Below are positions 1 to 11,042 of a stretch of DNA of 64,000 nt, one piece after another. This stretch comes from Sophora flavescens. Taxonomy: Eukaryota > Streptophyta > Magnoliopsida > Fabales > Fabaceae. Both the position numbers and the translations under genes were made by a program. The notes beneath the pieces are model-generated. The model was not told the DNA's origin. It saw only the letters and a program-made list of their open reading frames with translations, and searched no databases. Each line of letters begins with the position of its first letter. Position 1 is the first letter of the stretch. The stretch is from assembly GCA_030762895.1 (NCBI GenBank), contig JAUPTC010000071.1, positions 5,570-69,569 of the forward strand. Reading direction: 5' to 3'.

Positions 1-12
1 ATTCTCCCACTT
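1..12 (-). other. Polypurine tract of the Copia element
   Basis: On the minus strand this reads AAGTGGGAGAAT-like, a purine run of the type that primes plus-strand DNA synthesis directly before the 3' LTR of plant Copia elements. Its place at the window edge implies the 3' LTR starts at or just before base 1. The LTR itself is not visible. Confidence 0.6.
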
Positions 13-328
13 GGATAGCATTAATCAATTATTAAAGAGAAATACCAGTTACGATCAAAGCACACGTTAACCAGCAGTATAAGAAATATAAGCTTTAACA
101 ATGCAGAAATAGTATCCGATAGGGAAGTAAATCATACATGCTAAAGACTCATATTTCACATAAAGATTGATGAATAGAAAATTGCATATAATTAATAAAG
201 AGAAATATGCAATTCAAAAGATGGTCCAAGCATCTTAAAATTCTATAAGAGATATGAAACCAAGAATGACGTCAATTTACATATCTCATAAAAAACGATG
301 ATGGGCAAATAATGGTTTCAGACTCCCA

Positions 329-3300
329 CTAATCCAATACATCAAAAGACTTAACTAAGCCCATATGAATTACATGATTCCGGAATATTCCAACAGTTAA
401 GCCTTTGGTTAGTGGATCAGCAAGCATGTTTCTGTATCAATATGCTCAATCCGAGTCGAAACTCCCGAATCTTCTCTCTAACGAACAAATATTTCACATC
501 AAAATGCTTAGTGCGAGAAGAGCTTCTATTGTTATGAGAGAAGTTCACGGCGATATTGTCACAATATATCACAAGTGGCCTAGATATGCTTTCAACAATA
601 TGAAAGCCAGGAAATCAAATTTTTCAGCCACATGGCTTGACAAGTAGCCTCATAGCAAGCAACATACTCTGCTTCCATGGTAGAAGTAGCCGTAAGCGTC
701 TGTTTGGCGCTTTTCAAGAAATAGCTCCTCTGCCATCATAAAGATAAAGCAAGTAGATTTTTGGTCGTCGGGGCAACTGCGAAATCGAGAATCGAGAATA
801 ACCGGTGACACGAAGTTGATCGGACTTCTTATAGGTCAACATATAATCTTTGGTTCCCTCGCAAATATCTCATGACCTTTTTACGGCTTTCCAATGACCC
901 AAACCTGGGTTGCTCAAGTATCTCCCTAAAGCATTTCTGAGTAAAAGCAATGTCGGACGAGTACAAACTTGAGCATACATTAAAGCGCCAACAACGGAAG
1001 CATATGGGACCTTTCTCATTTCATTTATTTCTACGTCATTTTGAGGACATTGAGATTTAGAGAATTTTTCTTCACCACTTTTGAGCAGGTGCGGCACATG
1101 GGGAGCAAGAATGCATGTTAAACCTTTTGAGGACCTTTTCAATATATCCTTTTTGAGACAATCCAAGAACACCACGTGACCTATCACGATAAATCTGGAT
1201 GCCTAAAACAACGAAGCATCACCAAGGTCTTTCATATCAAAGTGGCTACTCAACATGAGTTTTGTCTCGGTCGAGATTTTAACACAATCGCTAGCAAGAA
1301 GTATATCATCAACATATAGAACGAGAATGATGAATCCACCCTCACAAGTCTTCAAGTAAACGTGACCGATCCGAGGCATTTTCTTTGAAGCCAAGAGAAG
1401 TGACAACCTGATCAAACTTCAAATACCATTGTCTGAAGGCCTGTTTGAGTCCATAAATAGACTTATTGACTTGCAAACCAAGTGCTCTTTGCCTGTTTTG
1501 AGTAAAACCTTGAGTGAACCATGTAAACATCTTGATGAAGGTCTCCATTCGAAATGCCGTCTTCACATCCATCCGGTGAAGTTCTAGATCAAAATGAGCT
1601 ACCAAAGCCATGACAACTCGAAATGAATCTTTCGTAGAGACCGGTGAGAAGGTCTCCTTATAGTCAATGCCTTCTCTTTGGTTATAGCCTTTAGCTACTA
1701 ATACGGCTTTGTACCTTTCAACTTTACCATCCGAGTACGTTTGGTTTTGAAAACCCATTTGCATCCAACGGGTTTACAACCTATTGGCAATTCCTCCGGA
1801 CTCCAAACACCATTATGAGACATAGAAGACAACTCATCATGCATAGCATTCAGCCAATCGAAGCATGAGAATTAGAAATTGCCTCCTCAAAGGTAATAGG
1901 ATCATCATCATCATTGAGGTCAAACTCATGTTCCTGAAGATATACAACATAATCATCACGGTATGGAAGGTCTGCGCACTCTTTGAGATCGTCTCGGTGG
2001 AATTTCATCAACAATAAGATCATGTTCTTGTTCATCTACAAGCGGTCTTTGCCACACCATCTTCATGTTGAAGATTTCGATCAACATCATCATTTGGAAT
2101 CAAAACTTACGTAGGAAAAGGAGCAATTTGGTATAGGAACAATGGTGCGATCTTCTTTAAGAGTAACCGGGTCGTGGTATATCACTCCCACTTATCCAAG
2201 TCATCCTCAAAGAAAACCGCTCGATCGATTCAACGACTCGCATAGAATGAGATGGACAATAGAATCTGCTACCTCTGGAACCCACATGATAGCCAATAAA
2301 GAAGCCACTAACGGTCTTAAGATCAAGCTTCTTAGGCGAGGATTATAAGGTCTAACCCTCGCCTTACAACCCCATACATGAAAATGTTTCAAACTCGGCT
2401 TCTTTCCACTCATGAGCTCATATGGAGTTTTTGGTACGGACTTGCTTGGGTACTTGATTTAGAATATAGACAAGCGAGTTTTTAAGGCATCTCCCCAAAA
2501 AAGTCCGGCAATGATGAATGGCTCAACATACATCTTACCATCTCCATAAGTGTGCGGTTACGCCTCTCTGCAACTCCATTTTGCTCGGGAGTACCGGGCA
2601 TAGTGTATTGAGCTTCAATACCGCATTCCTCAAGAAATGCGGCAAAAGGTCCCGGGTTTCTACCCGTCTCATTATATCTACCATAGAATTCTCCACCTCT
2701 ATCGGATCTTACACATTTTATTTTCCTACCTGTTTTCAACTCAACACTGACCTTAAAGGATTTGAAAGCATCTAGGGAACTAGACTTTTCTTGAAGAAGG
2801 TCTATCCATCCATATCTCGAGAAATCATCTATAAAGGTAATGAAATACCCATATCCACCCATGGCGGTGGGTGTAATAGGTCCACAGTGTCGGTGTGAAT
2901 CAAGCGTAGCACATCGTCACACCTATTTGCGACTTTATTCCTAACCTTGGCAAGTAAATTTGCCCTTGATGCAATCAACACATGTATCAAAATCGGAGAA
3001 GTCTAGATCATGGAGAATACCTTCCTTGACTAGCCTCTCAATACGGGGCCTAGAAATATGCCCCAAACGTCGATGCCATAACATAGAAGATTGTTCATTA
3101 ATCCTACTGCGTTTGTTTCCAACAATGAAGTAACAGGACATGTCATGCAGATCTAACATATAAAGGCCATCACGTAAAATTCACGAACCAACGGAAGCAG
3201 AATCCGAATAAACAAGCAATTTCCCACTACCAAACTTAAAAGTGTAACCACATTTATCCAAAGCGAAACAGAAATCAAGTTCCTTCTCATAGAAGGTGCA

Positions 3301-4057
3301 TACACAAACATCTCTTAAAAGCAAATTATGTCCGGAAGACAAAAGTAAAGAAACAATCCCAATGTCAATAACAGAAACTCCAGCTCCATCTCCCATTATA
3401 ATCTTGGACTCAGCATCACTTGGTTTCCTCGGGCTTGTGAACCCCTGCAAGGAATTCACAACATGAATGGTTGCACTGAATCTAACCACCAAGTATTTGG
3501 AGGAACATCAATGACATTGGATTCAAAGCATGTTAAAGCCAAGAATATACCTTGCTTCTCTTGTTTCTTTTTCAAGAAATAGCAATCATCTACCTTGTGG
3601 CCATACTTCTTACAATATTTGCGATTACCCTTGAAGAAACCTTTCTTAGCATGCGAGATCTTTGTTTTGCATTTTTCTTCTTTCCCTTTTGATCTTTCTT
3701 CACAAACCTTGAGCACGACTTAGAAGTTTGATTTGGATCGAGATGCAACAAAATGAGCACCTTGTGAGATTTACCCTTTCTAATGGAATCTTCTTCTTGT
3801 GTAACAATGGCAATCATCTCATCCACTTGTCCATTCAACCTTCGAGTATTGTAAGAGGTCTTCATTACATCGAATTGTGAAGGAAGAGATTCAAGAACCC
3901 GGTAGATTAAAGTGCTTTCACCAATTTCCACTTTAAGAGATCTCGGTTTGTTGTAATAGTGCATCGACTTCATGATATGCTCACGCACACCATCGACCCC
4001 ATCATATTTGGTCTTGTCAAACAAGGAAAGATATTGACTTTTCTCGAGCCTTCTCAA
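329..4057 (-). pseudogene. Copia gag-pol polyprotein remnant
   Basis: Gag (about 4057-3590) is a UBN2-like capsid region. The zinc knuckle near 3610 keeps C-x4-H-x4-C, but its first Cys is replaced by Arg. The protease Asp-Ser-Gly site near 3475 is broken by a one-base deletion. A GAG-pre-integrase segment (LWHRRLGH) follows at 3159-2941. The integrase core at 2862-2482 shows the expected Asp (IDDFSRYGW), Asp (SDRGGEF) and Glu (QNGVAERRNR). Reverse transcriptase is split at about 1764-1342 and 1415-1203 and keeps the YVDDILLAS catalytic motif. RNase H has MEAEYVA near 680, and the polyprotein ends with ADPLTKGL near 400 and a stop at 329. Multiple frameshifts make this a pseudogene. A further gag-proximal piece may extend to about 4440. 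Confidence 0.92.
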
Positions 4058-4439
4058 AAGTCATAAATTTCTCCCCAATGACTTTCGATATTCTTTAGCA
4101 TTATTGGTCTCTGTGATACTCTGCTGATGGATTTCTCCATAGTATACTTCATCACTTTCAGGCACACTCTATTAGAGTGTTCCCATTTCTCATAAGCAAT
4201 CTTCACATTGCGATAGATTCATCGATGAGAGCTTGCTGGCTTGTCTTCCCTTAAGGCCAAATCCAAGTCGGCCAATAGTTAAGTAGAGATCTAGAGACTC
4301 TTTCCGATCCTCATAGTTTGTCCCATTCGAGTTTTTGACGGAATTTGGGAAGGAGGGTGATATAAAGCAGAGAATAGGAATCATTAAGAGTTGAAGGCAA
4401 TATGATTCCATATATATATATGTTCGACCAATCTTGCCC

Positions 4440-4840
4440 ATAATACAAATTTCTTATTCATTATAATTCCGCCTAAGGGTCCCGAATCATAATAAATAAG
4501 AAATACAATAAGAAGAATAATACAATGCACAAAACTTACATCACCAAAATTTCTAATACCGATAGGGTACTTGAAACCATAATTGACATAAGCTTAAGAC
4601 AATAGTACGATGTATAATAACAAATTACATTAATAATAGTACACCGATAGGGTATAATTATTATTAATATAATACAAATATAACACATTAGAATAATTAA
4701 TTGTTTAACAACACAAATTTTGTATAATTATTCCCACGATAGGTGAGTTCATAACTATACAAAATATCAATAGTCATGCTACAATTATACATTAGAAAAA
4801 TTATATTGTATAACAAATGCAGCATAGAACACACAACTTA
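4440..4840. other. AT-rich leader segment of the Copia element
   Basis: No coding signal. The stretch repeats short words such as ACCGATAGGG (near 4558, 4642 and, degenerate, 4737) in an AT-rich background. On the minus strand, AT-rich TATA-like text (near 4800-4813) lies about 30 bp downstream of the first dyad of the neighbouring array. Whether that is a promoter is inference only. Confidence 0.4.
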
Positions 4841-4841
4841 T

Positions 4842-5207
4842 TCGCGAGGCGAGAGGTATCTCGCGAGGCGAATCTTGTGAAAAGTCAGCAACGTTTGGTC
4901 TTCTCGCGGGTACTCGCGAGGCGAGCAAAGTGTTCGCGAGGCGACCCTGAAACCTTTCATTTTCCTAGAACAGTCAGCCTTCGGGGTCGCGAGGCGAGAA
5001 ACATGTTCGCGAGGCGACCCAGAGACCTTTCATTTTCCTAGAACAATCAGCCTTCGGGGTCGCGAGGCGAGAAACGTAATCGCGGGGCGACCCAGAGAGG
5101 ATGACAATTTCACTGTTCTTCTGGCTTTCAGGTTCGCGAGGCGAGAATAATCTCGCGAGGCGAATCTGGAATTCCAACTATTGCGATGCCCGAGAATCGC
5201 GAGGCGA
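4842..5207. repeat. CpG-rich dyad array TCGC-NNN-GCGA in the Copia leader
   Basis: I count eleven exact copies of TCGC-NNN-GCGA in about 365 bp, the centre mostly GAG and once GGG, plus degenerate copies. The array includes a tandem duplication of roughly 70 bp (about 4960-5095). Text between the dyads matches the Athila-like LTR at 34165-34621 in order and orientation, for example the stretch from CAATTTCACTGTTCT to GGCTTTCAGG and the GCGAATCTTGTGAA segment. Similarity starts and stops at dyads. Both host elements lie on the minus strand, so the cassette has the same relative orientation in each. Confidence 0.9.
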
Positions 5208-5500
5208 GCAAAACTCGGGGGCGATTGAACCGATTTCACGCAAAGGGAAGCGAAAAACATCGATTTCTCACGTTTTATTTAATGAAATCCAACGATTTTC
5301 GAGTATGTTACTCGAATAACATGTGAGAAGAAAAACCCTTAAAAATTTTGAAATCATTGGCGAGAATCATAGTTTGAATTTTTGAAGAACAAGGCATGAA
5401 AACGAAAGTTGTTGAAGGAAAACTTACAATTTTCATATTGATATAACATGATATGAAAATCCCTAACAATTTTCAGAACAGCTATAACATGTATCTATCC

Positions 5501-5515
5501 AAGGCTCTGATACCA
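5501..5515 (-). other. Primer binding site, tRNA-Met
   Basis: The minus strand reads TGGTATCAGAGCCTT, complementary to the 3' end of plant initiator tRNA-Met, two bases inside the LTR end. This fixes the element as minus-strand and the inner LTR boundary at 5518. Confidence 0.9.
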
Positions 5516-5517
5516 AT

Positions 5518-5981
5518 TGAAGGAAAACTTATGAATCTAAATACCATACAGATACAAATCATAGCATGTGATTCATGTTAATCAAAGTAAAGAGGAGGAT
5601 TTCATACCTTGGAGATTCGCAGAATCCATCACAGCAGATCAAAGGATGAGAAGAGGATGAACAATTTCAGAATGTTGGAGAAGATGAGAGGGTTACTCCT
5701 CTCTTTCTGGTAGGTTTTGGTTCTGTGTTACTAACTGTTAGAATGCCTAATGGGGAGGCTATTCTTATAACCTACCAGCAGAGAGTAGGGACCTCTCAAT
5801 GGGTTAACATTAGAAATGACCCATCCCATTATAGGGTCATTCTTTAATAAATACCCAACAACTATTTTATCAATTGGTTACGTAATTAGGAATTAATATT
5901 ATAACTGATATATTAATAATTTAATTATAATTCAATAACCAATTAATGCTAATCCACTGTTATAAATATTAAAATTTAACA
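5518..5981 (-). repeat. 5' LTR of the Copia element
   Basis: The inner end (TGAAGGAAAACTT, plus strand) abuts the primer site. Two outer ends fit the TG...CA rule: 5860, giving a minus-strand start TGTTGGGTATTT, or 5981, giving TGTTAAATTTT. I prefer 5981 because 5861-5981 is AT-rich and U3-like. A minus-strand TATA-like TTATAAGAA lies near 5770. The partner LTR is outside the window, so the edge cannot be confirmed. Confidence 0.7.
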
Positions 5982-6786
5982 TCTCCCTCCCATGATTTCG
6001 TTTTCAACTTCTCATTGCTTCAACCCCATTTTCCTTACGTTGAATAATCTAAGCTTTTGAAAGGCCACATTACGCCACCCCTGGTTATGCTTGTTAGTTT
6101 TACATGCACCTCAGCAATTATTCATAGACCAAATTCATTTTATTTTAACATTTTATTATAATTATGGTTGCTTTTATTTTTACCTGTTACTGACCTAGAT
6201 TTGGAATGTGGTTTGTTCTTTTTCCTTTAATTTTAATTTGATATGTTGAATGATAATGAAACTGCAGACCACCTGTTCGAGGAAATTATATCTATTTCAG
6301 GCACCTGGCTGCTCCAAACAAGAGTTATATTATCACCTGACTACGAAATGCAATAACATTCAAATGCGACAATGCATGCACCCACCATCCATACATCATC
6401 TGCTGACAGAATTGAGTACATGGAGCGTGACTTGGCTGGGCTTGCATCACATTCTGGACTAAATTTACGGAAGCTAAGGTTCTGCAGCTGAGATTCTAGA
6501 AGAGCAGTTAGCAAGTTAGGGTGATGTAGCATAGATTCTAGATGTAATTATCAAGTTTGGACAAACATGTTAGGCATAGAATAAGGTTGTTGTAATTTAT
6601 TTATTGATTATTGTAGAGAATAATTGTAATTTCTTTATTGATTATAGTTAGTAAAAGAAGCCTAGCTGGTTTGTTTATTAGTACCAAATACCAACAACTG
6701 ATATGGATTCACTATAAGCATAATTGCCAATTAACAAGTCGTTGTGGTTGTACATGCTACCAATTATGGCTGAGACAAAGGAAGTC
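5982..6786. other. AT-rich flank with a doubtful exon remnant
   Basis: Mostly AT-rich, unassigned sequence. On the plus strand 6374-6492 can be read as a short open segment ending RIEYMERDLAGLASHSGLNLRKLR and a stop, which has a host-exon-like composition, but I do not recognise the protein. A splice acceptor-like TATTTCAG lies near 6300. A small near-repeat (TTGTAATTT...TTTATTGATTAT) sits at 6591-6650. Nothing else is evident. Confidence 0.3.
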
Positions 6787-6913
6787 TGTACCACCCTGTT
6801 TTTCGTAAGTGCTTTTCTTTAAAGCTTGTTTGGCTGTTTAAGTTGGTTTTGTTAAGTTAAGTTGTTGGCTAAGGGCTAGATGGGATTTTAGCTTAAAAGT
6901 CCCTTTCTGGTAG

Positions 6914-7024
6914 ATGAGCACGATCGTGCTCATTAGCCAGCACGCCCTTACTCAATGTGCGGACCGCGTCTCGCTGACGCTAAGTCCAGCATGACCGTGC
7001 TCAGGAGGAGCACGACCGTGCTTC
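6914..7024. repeat. CpG-rich dyad cluster GAGCACG-NN-CGTGCTC, first block
   Basis: A perfect 20-bp palindrome lies at 6914-6933 (arms ATGAGCACGA and TCGTGCTCAT). Imperfect members follow near 6989-7002 and 7008-7024 (GAGCACGACCGTGCTTC). Arms are rich in CpG. The block ends about 10 bp before a TATA-like box. Confidence 0.85.
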
Positions 7025-7033
7025 GTGCACAGT

Positions 7034-7044
7034 CTATATATTTT
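7034..7044 (+). promoter_or_regulatory. TATA-like box of the LTR fragment
   Basis: CTATATATTTT, directly downstream of the first dyad cluster. Position and context fit a Pol II TATA element of an LTR promoter. This is inferred from sequence only. Confidence 0.5.
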
Positions 7045-7762
7045 GGCACAGAAACCGAGGATTGCATTTTTAACCCTATCTATGTTGGCTGCTATCCCTA
7101 TTGCGGCTAACACTGTTTCGTTCCCTATTTCCATTGAACTCATTCAGTTTCTTTGAGTATTGGAGACCCTTGGGAAGCCTTGTTTTATCTATGCTTGATA
7201 TATAGAGGTAAAGTCTTTCCCTTTTGTGTTTCCTTTTCTTGTTTAGAATTGGAAAGTGATAGTTTGTGTTTATGCTATTCCAAGGCTTGGATTCGTTTTG
7301 AGCTGTGCGAAGGGAAGGAACCAGTTTGTTGTTTGGCTGTTGTTAGAGCTACCTTCAATCCAGGTATGAGGAGAAGGGTAGTGTATACATTAGGCAGTGG
7401 GGGGTAGCGTAAGGTAAAGGGGTTCCCATGACCCCGATTTGTTATGTATGATTGTATGATTAATATGTTGGTTTGATTAATTGTGATAACACGTTATTGG
7501 TTGTTTTAGTATATTATTTCATATGCTTCGTGTTCATGATATGTTCATGTTTATGATTGGTTGCCTTAGAAGCATGATGATATGTTAATCAATGTTATTA
7601 ACATTATTTTGGTTAATGGATGTTGTGGCTGTGATGATCAGCATGTTGATAAGATATTAATGGGTTAATTAGGTTTAAAAATGTGTTAAGTTTAAAAGAT
7701 TAAAAAACCTAAAATTGGTTAAAAGGTTTCGATTTCAGTTTCAGTTTCAGCCCAGAACAGTA

Positions 7763-7953
7763 CGGTCGCGCATTGAGCACGGCCGTCTTTGAGCGCGAGG
7801 AGCACGCGCGTGCTCCCAGTTTGAATTCTGGAAAATGGTTGCGCATTTAAGCACGGTCGTGCAGCAGAGGAAGCATGATTGTGCTGTTGAGCACGACCGT
7901 GCATGAATGGAAGCACGATCGTGCTTCACTCATGTGACCAGCACGACCGTGCT
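7763..7953. repeat. CpG-rich dyad cluster GAGCACG-NN-CGTGCTC, second block
   Basis: Members include a perfect 16-bp palindrome at 7800-7815 (GAGCACGC/GCGTGCTC) and a perfect 18-bp palindrome at 7910-7927 (GAAGCACGA/TCGTGCTTC). Near-copies with centre AC or GT lie around 7854, 7890 and 7941. The outer arm bases change together (GAG with CTC, GAAG with CTTC), so the symmetry is kept while the sequence varies. Confidence 0.85.
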
Positions 7954-8936
7954 CCCCTAACAGTTAGAGATGGAATTAAAGGATTTAAAGGGGTTCCTAA
8001 CCCCAACCTTCCCCAATGATGATAAGTTGACATAACTAATCAAAGATAAAGATTAAACAACTTGGTTAATGATTATCAAAGATAATTAAAGATGATGAGA
8101 TGGTTAAGTCAGTATCCGTTGGATTACCGTACGTTGATAGCTTTGGTGCTTATTGACCAAAGTGACATCGATACTTATTGGTCGAGGTGTTGATGAGTTG
8201 AACCTTGGTGCGAATTGGTCAGGGGAGCCTTGACCCCACGGTTTGGGTCTAAGGTTACGTTGATGTTGATGTTGAAGTCTTGGGAGCTTCATGGCCCGAG
8301 CAAGGAGGTGGTTGATATTGTTTGTTGTTGTGCCATTTGCATAGGGCATTGGAGTTGTTGATTGATAGGGGAGGTTCGACATAGGGGAGATATGTAACAC
8401 CCTAGTTTTTACACATATGATTAATTATTTTATTTAGATGTTTAAGTTTATTTTGTTATGTGGTTTAGTTTGAGTAATTAAATTACTCTCTTCAAATTAT
8501 TTTATTGGGTGCGTTAGCACTGACTTATTTCAGTGAATGCACATTTACTAGACAATAATTTACGTTATTGTCACTATTATACCAGTACAGAAAAATATTT
8601 TAAATAATATGATTAAGAGAAAAGCATTTTCATGTTTTCATTCTATTTAATTTTAGAGTTGAAAATAAACTGGTTTGACCTTAATCGAAGATTAAATTTT
8701 GGACTGAGTATTTTCTTAGTTGATCAGTTCAACTATTAATCTTTACTCTAATTTGAATTTCGAAAACATATCCTTATCAATCTTTATTTTTAGATCCTAA
8801 AAAGTAAAAACATGTTTATTTTAGACCTAATATTTATCACTCATTTTTATACCTATTACTAAATATTAAGTTAAAAACATAACTTCTCTCTCCAACTTTT
8901 AGCATCAGACCCGATACTTCCCCCTCATTCTCCCCT

Positions 8937-9370
8937 TTTTCTTTTGTTTTTCTCTCCTGCAACTCTCTTCTTCTTCCTCCCTCTCCCTAACTCCATCCCT
9001 CTCCATTCAGATCACGACCACCGATTCCGGGAAGCGCTGCGCCGCCGCTTGCACTGCTCGGAGTCGCGTGCCGTCGAGGAGAAGCTTCGACCGCCACGCG
9101 AGGAGGAGAAAACACGCATCATTTCGCGTCCTCGGTAGCCCCTGCCCCGTGCGAAACGCGCTGGTCTTGTGCCACCGCGAGCTCCGTAGCGCCGTCGCCT
9201 CCGGCCGCAGTTCGGTCGTCCCGGCCGCTAGCTAGAGGAGGAAGGAGAGGGCTGTACATCCCCGCTCCCTCATTTCACGGGTCTGGTTCGGAGCTCAGCC
9301 GCTCGGACCACCTCCAAAACGCCGTTCGAGCCACCATGGTTGCTGTGTTCTCCTTTCCTCTTCATCTTGG
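8937..9370 (+). other. Pyrimidine-rich and GC-rich leader-like block of the LTR
   Basis: A CT-rich stretch (8880-9010) leads into about 350 bp of GC-rich sequence, then a possible splice donor CTTGG/GTAAAT at 9371 and acceptor GATTTCAG ending 9458. The composition jump against the AT-rich LTR is sharp. The corresponding block of the 3' LTR (19440-19900) is related but with many more differences than the flanks. In the minus LARD copies it is replaced by unrelated GC-rich sequence. No protein is recognised. Confidence 0.6.
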
Positions 9371-9424
9371 GTAAATGTTTACCCCTATTCTCTTCTAGAT
9401 TGAAAACCCCCAAATTGATTTTGA

Positions 9425-9449
9425 AACCCTAACCCTAACCCTAACCCTC
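9425..9449 (+). repeat. Telomere-like CCCTAA run inside the LTR
   Basis: Four consecutive CCCTAA-type units, followed by CTGATTTCAG. The other LTR copies carry two to three units at the same place (near 19954, 25760, 33115 and 57675). AAACCCTAA is known as the telo-box of plant promoters and leaders. Its role here is inferred. Confidence 0.85.
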
Positions 9450-10670
9450 TGATTTCAGATTTTAATCTTAAGATTTAAGCTTGTTTTATGAAATTAGGAC
9501 TGTGAATTTGTGTTTCCCTAAACCAATTTCATTATTCTGAGTTTTCCCTAAATTTTAATAAGGAGCCCTAAAACCCCAATTTGATTTTATTTGAATTTGG
9601 GTATGTTTTTGTGAAATTAATTATGATTTAGTGCAATTAGGACTCTAAATGGATGATTTCCAAAGTTCTTTTCATGATCTTTTAATCAAAACAAAGTTTC
9701 CTTAAAGGGTATTGGGAAGCGTGAGCTTCAAACATGATTTTCTTTAAAAATAACCTTGTTTGGTAATTAGATTAAGTGTTTAGATAAAGTTAGAATGTGT
9801 GTTTGATCATGTGAAATTGATTTCTTGATTTTTGGTTGTTGCGCGTTGTTGGATTCCCTCTCTGAGACGTTTGACACGGCTATGCTTGTTTGATGGAGTG
9901 GATAGTTACACTCTTGGAGCTAATGTGAGTATTAAGACGATGATCCTTTACTTGTCTTCAACGGTAAGGGGAGTTTGCCTAGGGATATTCAATAACTGTA
10001 TGCATGTGTGTATGTGTTTAATTGGATATTTACATGTTGATTGAGCTTACTTGATTATCTAATGTACTTGAACTGTTATGCTATTATCTGATGTTGAACT
10101 GTACTTGTTCTAAATGATATAATGCATATATGTGATGAACTGCTTTCAACTGTGATATTAGCATTGAACTGATGATATATACTGTTGTTGTTTGAGAGTT
10201 TGCTAAGCCAGACGTGCGTCTGTGCTCAACCGTTATAAGGATTAAAAACCTTAATAAGCTTTGAAGATGAAGGGATTGATGTTCTTTTCCAAAAGTTCTC
10301 TAAACTTAAAGTACTTGTTTTAAATGTTGAAATAGTTTTGGTGTACTATTGTTATACAAGAGAAAAATCCTTTTCGAACTATGTGTCTTCAAGTGAAAAC
10401 TTTCAAGATTATTTGGCAATATCCTATTGGGGGAAATATTTCAAAGATAAAAGAATTTCAAAGATGCTTTATAAAAAGATTTTCAAAGAAAAGGTTTTTC
10501 CTAAATATTTTAGAAACTTTCCGATAACCTGGATAGGTTATCGAGGATTCGGTTTTAAATTTGTTTTTCACTGAACGAAAAATAAGTACTTTTGAAAGAG
10601 AATCTAGTACGCGAGACGTCGCCTCTAGTATTCAGTGATGCGCACGTGATCTTGGATCAGTGTTAATTCG

Positions 10671-10905
10671 GGACTACGAGTCCTAGTTATGATGTTATGG
10701 ACTGAGAGTCCAATTCTCGAAATTGAGGACAGTTCGTTCTGATTTCGTTGTGATGGACTTAGGTCCTAATCACACTGTGTTGGACTGTGTATTCTAACCG
10801 CGTGTGATGAACATGATTAAAGGTGAAGGTTGTTTTCTACGACCACAACCCTTGACTGCGGCCACGGTCTTGGGCATTGTGATTGTGCATTCAGACTATG
10901 AGTCC
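10671..10905. repeat. Dyad array GGACT-NNN-AGTCC in the LARD LTR
   Basis: Members are GGACTACGAGTCC at 10671, GGACTGAGAGTCC at 10699, a related GGACTTAGGTCC at 10755 and AGACTATGAGTCC at 10893. A degenerate copy lies near 10779. Arms are five bases and centres three bases and variable. The same array is present in every LARD LTR of the window. Confidence 0.8.
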
Positions 10906-11042
10906 TATGCTTGAGTTTTCAAGTGATGGGGAAATGATGATTTAAGTCGTTAGCTTTGAGCAGCTACACTGAAAAGAATGAACACAAAGAAATCCTTTTA
11001 AATAAAATATTTTCTCATGTGCATTTCCCCAGGCAGACGTGC

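Larger units (their letters stand above)
1..5981 (-). mobile_element. Ty1/Copia LTR retrotransposon, degenerate, cut by window edge
   Basis: Read on the minus strand, the order is LTR (5981-5518), tRNA-Met primer site, long leader with a CpG-rich dyad array, gag, protease, integrase, reverse transcriptase, RNase H, then a polypurine tract at base 1. Integrase before reverse transcriptase is the Copia order. The second LTR should begin just outside the window. Every coding domain is recognisable but split by frameshifts, so the copy is not autonomous. The LTR outer edge is uncertain (5860 or 5981). Clade within Copia is not assigned. Confidence 0.93.
6787..8392 (+). mobile_element. LTR part of an unidentified retrotransposon, interrupted by the LARD
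   Basis: The segment starts TGTACCACCCTG, an LTR-like beginning, and carries promoter-like organisation: CpG-rich dyads at 6914-7024, a TATA-like box at 7034, then noncoding sequence with a second dyad cluster at 7763-7953. It stops where the LARD LTR begins at 8393. No coding domain, primer site or partner LTR is visible, so family and exact ends are unknown. The alternative is a solo LTR fragment or other CpG-rich control DNA. Confidence 0.45.

Noticed and set aside
4842..5207. CRISPR-like array of short palindromic repeats
   Set aside because: Plant retroelement context, irregular spacing, and the text between dyads is itself repeated and homologous to another LTR, so these are not unique spacers.
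4817..5319. Open frames across the CpG-rich dyad block on both strands
   Set aside because: They arise because the repeated motif lacks stop codons. Composition is repeat-driven and no family is recognisable.
9832..10044. A conserved 70-codon frame present in all five LARD LTRs
   Set aside because: The frame has no ATG start and is conserved only as much as the surrounding LTR. A donor-like GTAAGG lies inside it, so a noncoding leader is more likely.
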